From: Salinimonas iocasae
Lineage (GTDB): Bacteria > Pseudomonadota > Gammaproteobacteria > Enterobacterales > Alteromonadaceae
Reading direction: 5' to 3'
Length of the DNA: 64,000 nucleotides
Assembly: GCF_006228385.1 (NCBI RefSeq)
Contig: NZ_CP039852.1
Span: forward strand, 3,550,001 to 3,614,000
Shown here one piece after another: positions 1 through 9,100 of the stretch. A program made the translations under genes and the position numbers. Every line of letters starts with the position of its first letter. The first letter of the stretch is position 1. Below the pieces are notes generated by a model, which worked only from the letters and a program-made list of their open reading frames with translations, did no database searches and had not been told where the DNA came from.

Positions 1-1680
1 TTATTGCATCAGGGCCTTATAGAAGAAAAAGCCCTTAAAGAGCTGATAAGCTCATCTAAAGACCACCGACAGGTTGTGCAGCGACTGATGACTGAGCATC
101 GCGTGCAGGAAGCTCAGGTAGGCAACTCGCTGTCGGTGCATTATCAGGTCCCCTATCTGGCGTACCTGCCAGACAAGTACCACCTTTACCAGAACGACAG
201 CAAACTGAATCTATCATACCTGAAGCGTAACTTTGTTTCGGTCATCGCCGATGTTCATGACAATCCTATTGTGCTGATGGCCGAACCCAACAATGCCGCG
301 TTATTGATGGAAATTGAAAGCGCCATGGGCATTGATGTTTACGATATTGCTGTCGGCCTGCCAAACCAGATACTACAATATCTTGGTGAGGGCAGTGGTG
401 GTGCTGCGCCGGGCGAGATGAGCGAAATACTCGACGAGATAGGTGGCTCAACAGAAGAGGTAGACGATCACACTGACGAGTTATCCGACGATGCACCTGC
501 GGTAGTTCGCCTTGTTAGTCGTATTTTGCATGATGCCAAACGCCTTAATGCATCAGATATTCACATTGACCCGGAAAAGTCGGGCCCTACCCGGGTTCGG
601 ATGCGAATAGATGGTGTCTGCCGCGATATGAACCAGATTCCTAAGGGGCATCACAGCGCGGTTATCGCCCGGATAAAAATTATGGCCAACCTGAATATCG
701 CTGAAAAGCGTGTACCGCAGGATGGAAAATTGACTTTCGGCATGAGCGGCCAGCCTGTGGAAGTGCGTGTCGCGACTATTCCAACGGTCGCGGGCGAAGG
801 CGTGGTAATGCGTATTCTTGCATCGGGTGGCGCAATGCCTATTGATAAGATGAACCTTGCGCCTTCCAATATGACCCGCCTGGAAACTATGATCAAAAAG
901 CCTCATGGTATCTTGCTGGTAGTTGGCCCTACGGGTTCTGGTAAAACAACCACCCTTCATGCTGTTCTTGGTTACCTGAATACACCAGACAAGAAAATCT
1001 GGACGGCAGAAGATCCTGTGGAAATTACACAGTCAGGCCTTCAGCAGGTTCAGGTCAGCCCCAAAATCGGCTTTACTTTCGCAAATGCACTTCGGGCATT
1101 TCTTCGGGCTGACCCAGATATTATTCTTATTGGGGAAATGCGTGACAAAGAAACCGCTCACGCTGGTATTGAAGCGTCACTGACCGGTCACCTTGTATTG
1201 TCTACCCTGCATACAAACTCAGCGCCTGAAACCATTACCCGCTTACTGGACCTTGGTCTCGACCCGGTCAACTTCTCTGATGCCTGTGTGGGTATTCTGG
1301 CCCAGCGTCTGATACGCACCTTGTGCAGTAACTGTAAGGAAAGCTATAACGCCTCTGAGGAAGATATCGCTTTTATCCGTCGTCAGTATGGCGATGCATA
1401 TATCGACGAGCTGAACATGAATGATTCACTCACGCTTTACAAAGGAGCAGGATGCGATGAATGTGGTGGCACGGGCTACCGCGGCAGAACCGGGGTGCAC
1501 GAACTGCTTGGTATGACGCCTGAATTGCGCTCGCTGATTTACAAAGAAGGCAGTGTCGCCGAGATGAAATCTCAGGCGATGGATGATGGTATGCGCACAC
1601 TGGTTCAGGATGCGCTTTTTAAAGCGCTTAAAGGCGACACAGACATCGCTCAAGTACAAATTATCAGCGGCGCCGAGTAA
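1..1680 (+). CDS. GspE/PilB-family secretion or pilus assembly ATPase (5' end cut by window edge)
   Basis: Cytoplasmic hexameric ATPase that powers type II secretion or type IV pilus extension. The frame is open to the left edge, so the N-terminus is missing. Visible in order: an N-terminal MshE/GspE-N-like region, an acidic linker, then the ATPase core with Walker A GPTGSGKTTT near residue 308, Asp box TAEDPVE, Walker B DIILIGEMRD, His box STLHTN, and a zinc module with CSNC and CDECGGTGYRGR. The CxxC pairs are typical of GspE and PilB. No other secretion genes are in view, so GspE, PilB and MshE cannot be separated. A terminator hairpin follows directly. Confidence 0.9.
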   Translation, partial: LLHQGLIEEKALKELISSSKDHRQVVQRLMTEHRVQEAQVGNSLSVHYQVPYLAYLPDKYHLYQNDSKLNLSYLKRNFVSVIADVHDNPIVLMAEPNNAALLMEIESAMGIDVYDIAVGLPNQILQYLGEGSGGAAPGEMSEILDEIGGSTEEVDDHTDELSDDAPAVVRLVSRILHDAKRLNASDIHIDPEKSGPTRVRMRIDGVCRDMNQIPKGHHSAVIARIKIMANLNIAEKRVPQDGKLTFGMSGQPVEVRVATIPTVAGEGVVMRILASGGAMPIDKMNLAPSNMTRLETMIKKPHGILLVVGPTGSGKTTTLHAVLGYLNTPDKKIWTAEDPVEITQSGLQQVQVSPKIGFTFANALRAFLRADPDIILIGEMRDKETAHAGIEASLTGHLVLSTLHTNSAPETITRLLDLGLDPVNFSDACVGILAQRLIRTLCSNCKESYNASEEDIAFIRRQYGDAYIDELNMNDSLTLYKGAGCDECGGTGYRGRTGVHELLGMTPELRSLIYKEGSVAEMKSQAMDDGMRTLVQDALFKALKGDTDIAQVQIISGAE

Positions 1681-1685
1681 AAGTT

Positions 1686-1709
1686 ACTGACACCGCTGTC
1701 AGTTTTTTT
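1686..1709 (+). terminator. Rho-independent terminator after the secretion ATPase
   Basis: Perfect 7-bp stem ACTGACA/TGTCAGT with a 4-nt loop, followed by seven T residues, six bases after the stop codon. Confidence 0.85.
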
Positions 1710-1858
1710 AACAGCTTGGTGGCTTTCGCTGAGCGTCAGGTTCGATATGCTTTTGATTTCGTTCATTAGTTTCGATTGGGAGCAATAATTGCTTCTTTTC
1801 CGGTTCCTTTAAAATCATTCCAGCTATGTTGTAGGAATAAACCTGGAACATTCTTTTT

Positions 1859-2617
1859 ATGAAATCTCGTTCTTTACTGGCATTATCGTTAGGTTTCGCT
1901 GCGACCGTATCATTCTCTTCCTCAGCAGCAGTGATCGACTTAAGCGGATGGTCTTCCGAAGGTGAAGGCACATGGACAACGCAGGGTGACAACAGCACGG
2001 TCTTACAATCTGCAAACAGTGACCCCACCGTATTTTTCAATGGAATGGACAGTCAGGGAATGCAGCTGTCAGGCTCTATCAGTGTAGAGCAGGATGCTGA
2101 TGACGACTTTATCGGTTTTGTACTGGGTTACAATGCGGGCGACTTGACCAGCGACGAAGCAAGTTATTTACTTATCGACTGGAAGCAAGCCGACCAGAGC
2201 TTTTATAACCGCCCTGAACTGAGCTTTGAAGGTGATGCGAATGCAGGCCTTTCTATCTCGCAGGTAAATGGTGCATTAAGCATAGAAGACGCATGGCGCC
2301 ATGACGGTACGGTGACTGAACTGCAGCGCGGTACTAATCTGGGCTCTACCGGGTGGGAAGATAACACCGCTTACAGCTTTGATTTAATTTTCAATGCTGA
2401 TCAGGTACAGGTTTACGTTAATGACGTTTTGGAGCTTGATATTAGCGGCACGTTCACTAATGGCTCCTTCGGGTTTTATAACTTTAGCCAGCCTAATGTG
2501 CTGTACGCAGGCATTACGGAAGATGTCGTTGCGCCTCCGGCAAATGTGTCGGCGCCCCTGACAGCGGGTCTTATGGGCCTTGGGTTAGCTGGTATCTTTC
2601 TGCGCAGAAGAAAGTAA
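1859..2617 (+). CDS. Secreted thrombospondin-C-like domain protein with VSAP-CTERM anchor
   Basis: Residues 1-23 form a signal peptide ending at SSAA. The body resembles the thrombospondin C-terminal L-type lectin-like domain: a DDDFIGFVLGYN segment followed by YLLIDWKQ, matching the 'FGFVFGYQ...YVVMWKQ' pattern of that family. The C-terminus is a sorting signal: VSAP, a hydrophobic stretch, then RRRK, the Alteromonadales variant of PEP-CTERM processed by an exosortase/archaeosortase system. Likely a surface or matrix protein. No exosortase is visible here. It is monocistronic, bounded by terminators on both sides. The ATG lacks a good Shine-Dalgarno sequence, but the signal peptide begins exactly there. 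Confidence 0.8.
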   Translation: MKSRSLLALSLGFAATVSFSSSAAVIDLSGWSSEGEGTWTTQGDNSTVLQSANSDPTVFFNGMDSQGMQLSGSISVEQDADDDFIGFVLGYNAGDLTSDEASYLLIDWKQADQSFYNRPELSFEGDANAGLSISQVNGALSIEDAWRHDGTVTELQRGTNLGSTGWEDNTAYSFDLIFNADQVQVYVNDVLELDISGTFTNGSFGFYNFSQPNVLYAGITEDVVAPPANVSAPLTAGLMGLGLAGIFLRRRK

Positions 2618-2663
2618 CATTCTAACGGAATAGCATCTCGCGGAAAGAAGCTACAACTATTTG

Positions 2664-2688
2664 AAGTCGCCGTTTTGGCGACTTTTTT
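2664..2688 (+). terminator. Rho-independent terminator after the VSAP-CTERM protein
   Basis: Perfect 8-bp stem AAGTCGCC/GGCGACTT with a GTTTT loop, running into a T tract. Confidence 0.9.
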
Positions 2689-2815
2689 ATTTCCTCTTAC
2701 TCACGTTCTGCCCTCGGCAGCCAATGCACCTCTTCTTACCGGTTAAACAACGACAAAACTGCGCCTAGTCGCCACTTTTACGTATCATAGAGTCGGATTT
2801 AGTCAGGGTACCTTC

Positions 2816-4516
2816 ATGTTCGCAGTAGATTTTGAGATTCTCATTGCCGCATTACTGTTATTTGCCGGCATACTTTCAAGCAAATTGTCTCCCCGCCTGG
2901 GCTTACCGATGCTGGTTATCTTTCTGCTGGTCGGTATGCTTGCGGGTGAAGCCGGGATAGGCGGAATTCAGTTTGATGATGCGCAAACAGCGCATGCACT
3001 GGGTACGCTGGCCCTTGCTGTGATTTTGTTTGATGGTGGGCTGCAAACATCCTTATCGGCCATAAAGCTGGCCTGGAAGCCTGCATCGTTGCTATCGACA
3101 CTTGGCGTTGCTATTACGGCAGGTATCACCGGAGTAGCAGCCGCATACATTTTGGGGATACCCCTACTGGTCGGGTTATTACTTGGCGCGATTGTCGGCT
3201 CTACTGATGCCGCAGCTGTTTTTTCTATTCTTCGAAGTGCCGGCATTCACATTAAGCCCCGATTGAAAGCAACCCTTGAAATAGAAAGCGCCTCCAACGA
3301 TCCAATGGCCATATTTCTTGTAGTAGGGTTATTACAACTAATCACAAACCAGATGCAGCCAGGGCCCGATTTGGCGATACTGTTTGCCAAGCAAATGGGA
3401 ATCGGGGCTGTGACCGGCCTTATTGTTGGCTGGCTCGCAATTAAAATGATTAACCGCATCCAGCTGATTGCCGCAGGGCTTTATCCGGTACTAATCGCCG
3501 TATGCGGCGCGCTTGCATTTGGTGTATCAGCCACGTTGGGTGGCAGCGGCTTTTTGTCGACCTTTATCGCCGGGGTAATTATTGGCAACAGTCGCTTCGT
3601 ATTTCAGCAGGCAACGTTTTTGTTTATGGATGGGCTAGCCTGGCTCAGTCAGATAGCCATGTTCGTGATGCTGGGGCTGCTGGTAAATCCACCTTTACTG
3701 CTTGAGGTGTGGGCAGAAGGGCTGGTTATTGCAATCATTCTTGTTTTTGTGGCCCGTCCTCTGGCTGTTGCGCCTCTATTGGCATTAACGGGTTTTAACC
3801 GGCGCGAAATATCATTAGTGTCGTGGGTAGGGCTTCGCGGCTCGGTGCCAATTATTCTGGCAATCTTTCCGCTATTGTTTGGTATAGAAGAAGCAGGCCT
3901 GGTGTTTAACGTGGTTTTCTTCGTGGTGCTGTTATCTGCGACCGTACAAGGTTCTACCCTGCCCTGGGCGGCAAAAAAGCTAAAGCTTACGCAAGCACCA
4001 CCAGACTGCCCGGTGAAAAAACTGGAGGTGCCCTCGCTAGGCGGCGTGAACGCAGATATTGTCGAAATTACACTTAATGAGCGCTCTCGCGTATGCGGTT
4101 TCACCCTTGCTGCACTACCACTTCCCATTGGCGTAAATATCGCCATGATAGTGCGGGGTGATGAAGTACTGCCACCTGAAGAAAATACGTCACTGGAAGC
4201 GGGGGATCACCTTTTCATCACTCTAGAACCGCAGCTGCGTAGCTATCTTGATGCCCTTTTCGCAGCGAAAGATGAAGCCGTTAGAGAAGGGCTTCATGGT
4301 ACAGCTTGTTTCGCCGGTTCGACCTCGCTGGGTAGCCTGGCGCTATTCTATGATGCCCCTTTTCAAAAGGAGGAGCCTGAGACCGCCGCGCAGTATCTGA
4401 ACCGTAAACTGAAAGTAGTTGAATCCGGCGCGCTTGTTGAGCACGCGGACGTTTCGCTATCGGTCAGTGTACATAAGGGCAATGACATAACCATTGTATG
4501 TTATGCCCCTGATTGA
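2816..4516 (+). CDS. cvrA: K+/H+ antiporter, CPA1 family (CvrA/NhaP2-like)
   Basis: Inner-membrane cation/proton antiporter, 566 residues, close to E. coli CvrA (578). About twelve hydrophobic segments fill residues 1-390, including a conserved GSTDAAAVFSIL motif and ESASNDP, the carboxylate pair of the CPA1 ion site. After the membrane part come a TrkA-C-like regulatory domain (about 400-485) and a CorC/HlyC-like C-terminal domain, the arrangement of CvrA/NhaP2. Family knowledge assigns K+/H+ exchange and osmotic or low-osmolarity adaptation; which cation is moved here is inferred. It stands alone, convergent with the next gene with a 15-bp gap. Confidence 0.9.
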   Translation: MFAVDFEILIAALLLFAGILSSKLSPRLGLPMLVIFLLVGMLAGEAGIGGIQFDDAQTAHALGTLALAVILFDGGLQTSLSAIKLAWKPASLLSTLGVAITAGITGVAAAYILGIPLLVGLLLGAIVGSTDAAAVFSILRSAGIHIKPRLKATLEIESASNDPMAIFLVVGLLQLITNQMQPGPDLAILFAKQMGIGAVTGLIVGWLAIKMINRIQLIAAGLYPVLIAVCGALAFGVSATLGGSGFLSTFIAGVIIGNSRFVFQQATFLFMDGLAWLSQIAMFVMLGLLVNPPLLLEVWAEGLVIAIILVFVARPLAVAPLLALTGFNRREISLVSWVGLRGSVPIILAIFPLLFGIEEAGLVFNVVFFVVLLSATVQGSTLPWAAKKLKLTQAPPDCPVKKLEVPSLGGVNADIVEITLNERSRVCGFTLAALPLPIGVNIAMIVRGDEVLPPEENTSLEAGDHLFITLEPQLRSYLDALFAAKDEAVREGLHGTACFAGSTSLGSLALFYDAPFQKEEPETAAQYLNRKLKVVESGALVEHADVSLSVSVHKGNDITIVCYAPD

Positions 4517-4531
4517 TTTGCCTTTACAGAA

Positions 4532-5278
4532 CTATTTTTTCAACACCAGCTTGCCAAATACCGATGCATCTATGTAACCACGGTTTTTATCGCCATCAAC
4601 TGGCTCAATATCATGTGAGCCGATGAAATGCTCGCGCTTTTCGCTTCCGTCGTTATCGCAATAGGCCAGCATGAAACCTATCACCTTTTCTGCCTTCAGG
4701 CTTACTGGTTCGCCCGGAGATGCTGTATTGAAAGTGTCCGGGTAAAGCCTGATCGCAACCTCCCACGTAATCTTGTAAGGTGCTTCGGTCTCGCGCGTCC
4801 AGCGACTATTAATATGTTCGTTTAACAAAATTACGCCGTTGCCATCGTTCTCATTACCAAAATCAGCAACATTACCATCCAGTGCAATATGGTAAGCAAA
4901 GGCATTAAAGCTGTGAAGATGGTTACCACCTGAAGCGTCCTCATCAATAAAGATTTCCAGACAGTCATCATCCCAGTATGCTTCTTTCGGATCGGGGTGT
5001 GAGTCTATTAAGACATCGTCAGTGATTTCCGCAAGAAGATAAACAAACTCTTTGTCCCACAATAGCTTATAACGACCGGAAAAATCCTTTTTAGCTGGTT
5101 TTCCACCAATAATATATTTATCGAGTGGATACCATTTAGCAGACCGCCAGTCTGTCTCAGTTGCCTGACCGTCAATGGTAATCGGCGATGTCGCCTTGGT
5201 AACGGGTTGCGGTACGTCTTCAGCATTCGCCGTAGTGGCAAACCATAGTGAAAATATAAGCGAAGTCAGGCGTTTCAT
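4532..5278 (-). CDS. Secreted CBM9-like sugar-binding protein
   Basis: 248 residues with a signal peptide ending near ATTANA (residue 19). The mature part is a single family-9 carbohydrate-binding / DOMON-like beta sandwich: ITIDGQATETDWRSAKWYPL at the start, then LLWDKEFVYLLAEITDDVL and YWDDDCLEIFIDEDASGG, all typical of CBM9-like domains of extracytoplasmic proteins. No catalytic domain is attached, so it may bind a sugar, bind heme as some DOMON proteins do, or be a small periplasmic sensor partner. Its ligand is not visible. It sits two genes from a hybrid sensor of the type often used for polysaccharide sensing, which is only circumstantial. Confidence 0.8.
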   Translation of the reverse strand: MKRLTSLIFSLWFATTANAEDVPQPVTKATSPITIDGQATETDWRSAKWYPLDKYIIGGKPAKKDFSGRYKLLWDKEFVYLLAEITDDVLIDSHPDPKEAYWDDDCLEIFIDEDASGGNHLHSFNAFAYHIALDGNVADFGNENDGNGVILLNEHINSRWTRETEAPYKITWEVAIRLYPDTFNTASPGEPVSLKAEKVIGFMLAYCDNDGSEKREHFIGSHDIEPVDGDKNRGYIDASVFGKLVLKK

Positions 5279-5547
5279 ATGCGGCCCCTATAGGCGATTA
5301 CAGGCAAAATTTTCACCTGGTGTTGTCAATAAGTGTCAGTATTTTACACACTCACGCTGCACAAGTGATCAGAGGAATTTCAGGATAATAAAATTTCTTT
5401 TAATTATCATTATGATAGCTACAAATTCTCAAGCGTCAATATTTTGGCACCTTCAATGCATTATATTTTAGGCGGGTAAGAATGATGTTCCGCATATGCC
5501 GAGATTGTTCAGACTAAAAAAGGCCGTGCTGTTCATTCAGCCAGAAA

Positions 5548-6117
5548 ATGCTAATGACGCTAAATCAATTACCTACTTATGCTACATCCCTTATTCAGGC
5601 GCAGCGTGACAGCCACTTTTCAACGAATACAATTCCCCGACCCAAACGATGCGACACATCCACCGCATTCAGCAGCGATGCCGAAAGTCAGAGGGAGCAC
5701 AGCCATCAGAATGCTCGCGCTTATCACGATGCCATATTAAATACTCGTCGTCGGCGTAAATACGATGCACCCAGAGTTGTTTACTCTTCTGAGACAGACA
5801 GTCTTCCCCAGCAACAATGGCGTCAGGCAGCCACAGAAGCCAGACGCGCGCCAGTAAAAGGTTTATATGCCGGTGCTACGGCCAGACACCAGATTGACGG
5901 GGCTATAGAACAGCTACGTCAAAAGGCGTTATTGTTGCAACTGCTTATTATGAACAACCCGGACGGCTTTATGAGCGCTACGTCCCGAATTCTGTTTGAG
6001 CGCCTGACGCATGTTCAACACATACTTCAAAACGAAGTAGAGCATGAAGCTGAGCGTCTGCGCCACTTTCAGCCTGAAACTGACCGCTGCGGAAATTTAA
6101 TCGATGAGGTCAGCTAA
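5548..6117 (+). CDS. Hypothetical Arg/Gln-rich protein
   Basis: 189 residues with no recognised family. The first 60 residues are polar and low in hydrophobics, followed by a basic patch (NTRRRRKY near 67). Residues 110-185 are predicted helical with heptad-like leucines (QLRQKALLLQLLIMNN, then RLTHVQHILQNEVEHEAERL), suggesting a short coiled coil. No signal peptide or membrane segment. The start is uncertain: ATG at 5548 or ATG at 5554, with no clear Shine-Dalgarno. The 3' end overlaps the stop of the convergent sensor gene by 8 bp. A real cytoplasmic protein of unknown role seems likely but is not proven. Confidence 0.5.
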   Translation: MLMTLNQLPTYATSLIQAQRDSHFSTNTIPRPKRCDTSTAFSSDAESQREHSHQNARAYHDAILNTRRRRKYDAPRVVYSSETDSLPQQQWRQAATEARRAPVKGLYAGATARHQIDGAIEQLRQKALLLQLLIMNNPDGFMSATSRILFERLTHVQHILQNEVEHEAERLRHFQPETDRCGNLIDEVS

Positions 6118-9100
6118 CCTCTGAGCTGACTGTTCGTTCCTGATACTGACTGGGCGTTTCATTACACTGAATTTTAAAACTTCGGCTGAAGTAAGAAACA
6201 GTGCTAAAACCTACATCATAGGCAACCTGGGTTACCTGCTTTCCTTCATCGAGCAACTTTTTAGCGTTAAATATTCTGTAGTGCTTTAAAATCTCACTGA
6301 AGTTCATTTTAAACAGCACCTGTAATTTACGGGATAATTGTCGCTCACTCACCGCCATCAAACTCGCCGCATCACATTTATTAAATGCCTCATCATGGTA
6401 GTGCTTAGACAAGACTTGCATGAACCCCGTGTAAAAGGCCTGGTCTTTAGCATTGGCAAACGCCGGCACGTCGAACGGGGATGGTTCATTTACAGGCGCC
6501 GATGCTTTCTTATTTCGCGACAATAACGACAACAACTGACCGGCTGTATAGCGCAACGTAGCAGCTTCTACCGGCTTCTCCAGAATGCTGTCTATATTAA
6601 GCTCAACACACTGTTCCAACATATCATCGCTCTGCGCATCATTGATGAGGATAAAAGGAATATCCTCAAGTGCAGGGGTTTTAAGCATTGCCTCACGTAG
6701 GGCAAAGCCATCGCACTCGGGCATGTGGCCATCGCTGATAACAAGATCCGGCACTATAACCTGCATCGTTTTTAACGCCTGCTTCCCCTGCGATGCTTCC
6801 ACGCAGTTGTATGATAGCCTTAGCGTATCTTTAAGGTACTGCCGCATATCAGGATTATCGTCAACAATAAGTACAATGGGTCGCTGGTCATCTATACGAG
6901 GAATTCGCGGAACAACATCAACCACCATAGGTGGTGATAGTGGCATTTCTTCGGACAGATTAATCAGAGGTAAATAAACTGACAGGCGGTTTCCGCGACC
7001 GGGTTTACTGTCGATACCTATCCAGCCCGAATTCGCCAAACTTGCTTCTTTGGCTATTGCCAGGCCAGGGAGCCATTCTTCTTCTGAATCTGCATCATTC
7101 TGGGCAAATCGCTCCAGGACATCTGCTGCATCTGATTCACTTAGTGCCTCACCTGAGTCTTTAACCACAATAACCAGCTGCAATGCCTCGCAGCGTGTTT
7201 CGATGGTCACCTCTCCACCGTGAGGACTGGCGGCAATGGCGTTTCGAACCAGGTTATATACAATTTTTTCCAGAGACTCGGGCAACAGGGATATAAACCC
7301 CGTCGCTTTAAGGCGTGCAGTCAGCTTAATCGCTTTGCGCGTAATTTCAGGCTCCAGATTGGCCAGAAGTACGGGAAAATGCTCTTTGATCGAATAAGAT
7401 TGTCGGGGCAGCGATTTAGACGATTCTAACCGCTCCACCTCTGTGATTTGATTAATTAATAAATGAAGACGCCGCGCGTTTCTGGCGATGACATTAATCC
7501 GGCGGGGATTATCCACATCGTTCGGCTGGTCCTGCACCAACTGCAAGGGGCCGAGTATCAGTGTTAATGGTGTTTGAATTTCTTTGGCAACGTTTAGCAG
7601 AGCCCGGTGCTTTCTTTTCAAAATAGTGCGAATGTAGGTCTGGTTTTGCTCCAGCACTTGTTTCTGCTCATCCACCTTATCTGCAAGTTCTTCATTACGT
7701 GCCGCCACCCGGGCTTTTATCTGTAATACTGCATAAATCAGTATCAGCAACCCTGCCAGAAAATAGGCTGCATATGCGTAAGGTGTTTGCCACCAGGGTG
7801 GTGCTACGATTATGGTTATTGTGCTGATCTCGTTTATACGATAATTGCTTTTGATTCGCGCCTGAAGCTCATAACTTCCTGGCTCAAGCGAAGAAAAATT
7901 GACTGCGGCCTCCGCTCGCCCAGCTTCATACCATCTGGGATTATTGCCGAGTAAGCGATATTCGATCAGCTTTTCCGCGCCCGTTAGATAATCGGCAACC
8001 ACAAGGTTCAGCTCAAACATTTTTTCGTCGTAGGATATGGTTATTGCATTCTCAGTACGTTTTACCAGTCGTTCACTGGCATCAACTACCTTATTTTGAG
8101 CACTGTCGAAGGTTTGTAAACCAGTAAAGACTACCCTCGCACTCTCTTTTTCAAAACTTGTAAGACTAGACAGGAGTTTCTTTTTATCAAGCAGATAGGA
8201 AAAGTTGTCGCCAATCACAACCAATTGTTTTTCGGCGCTGTGTAAAGCATCGTATTCGAAGTCGATATCATTTATACCAAGCTGTTTCCCAATCGGAGCG
8301 TACGCCTTTTCATTCAGGCTATAAATGAACAGTCCGGCATTAGTCGCAACGAGAAAGCGCTCGCTATCAACTTCAGCAATACCCCGAATATACTGAAACG
8401 GAAAGTTATCAGCGTTTTTTATCTTTTTACTTTCATCAAGATAAGAGAGCCCATGCCCATCCCCGCACATCCATAGTCGACTCTTAGTATCAAGATAAAG
8501 GCACGTTAAGCCTGAATATGGCAGGGATGCCAGTTTTTCAGTGCTTGTTGAGGAGTTTTCTGAGTTTAAACGGTAAATTCCGTCATACAGAGCACTTACA
8601 TAAACCGTATTTTTATCAGCAACAGCAATTTTTTCCAGTTCACCTTCAAAAAGCAAAGTCGCCCTGTCATCATGCCATTTAACTACTTCATCATGTACGC
8701 CATTACTAAGAAGAATAGTCACAGTTTCGTTGTCAGGGGAAAAAACATCTTTGACTGTTATTTCTTTCCGATAACCGTTCCTAAAGGTATTTGAGGCTGA
8801 TGAATTCCGTGACAATTTATTCAGAGTATAAAATGTGCCTCGCTGATCAATATATTTTATCTCCTCAGCGTTACTTTTTATTAAAAAATGCGGGCCCAAA
8901 GTCGTGAGAGGGTAGCTCACTGAAGATTTCTGCTGAGGGTTATAGGAAAATAACCTTTTGTCTCCTGTAAAAAGAACTTCTTTGTTGTCATCAAAAGATA
9001 TATCGTAAAGTGTATTTGCACTGCTCTCTAAGCTTCCACCCAGAAAATGTGTACCTTTAGCGCCTACTGGAATAGCAAAAAGACCGCGCTGTGTATCAGC

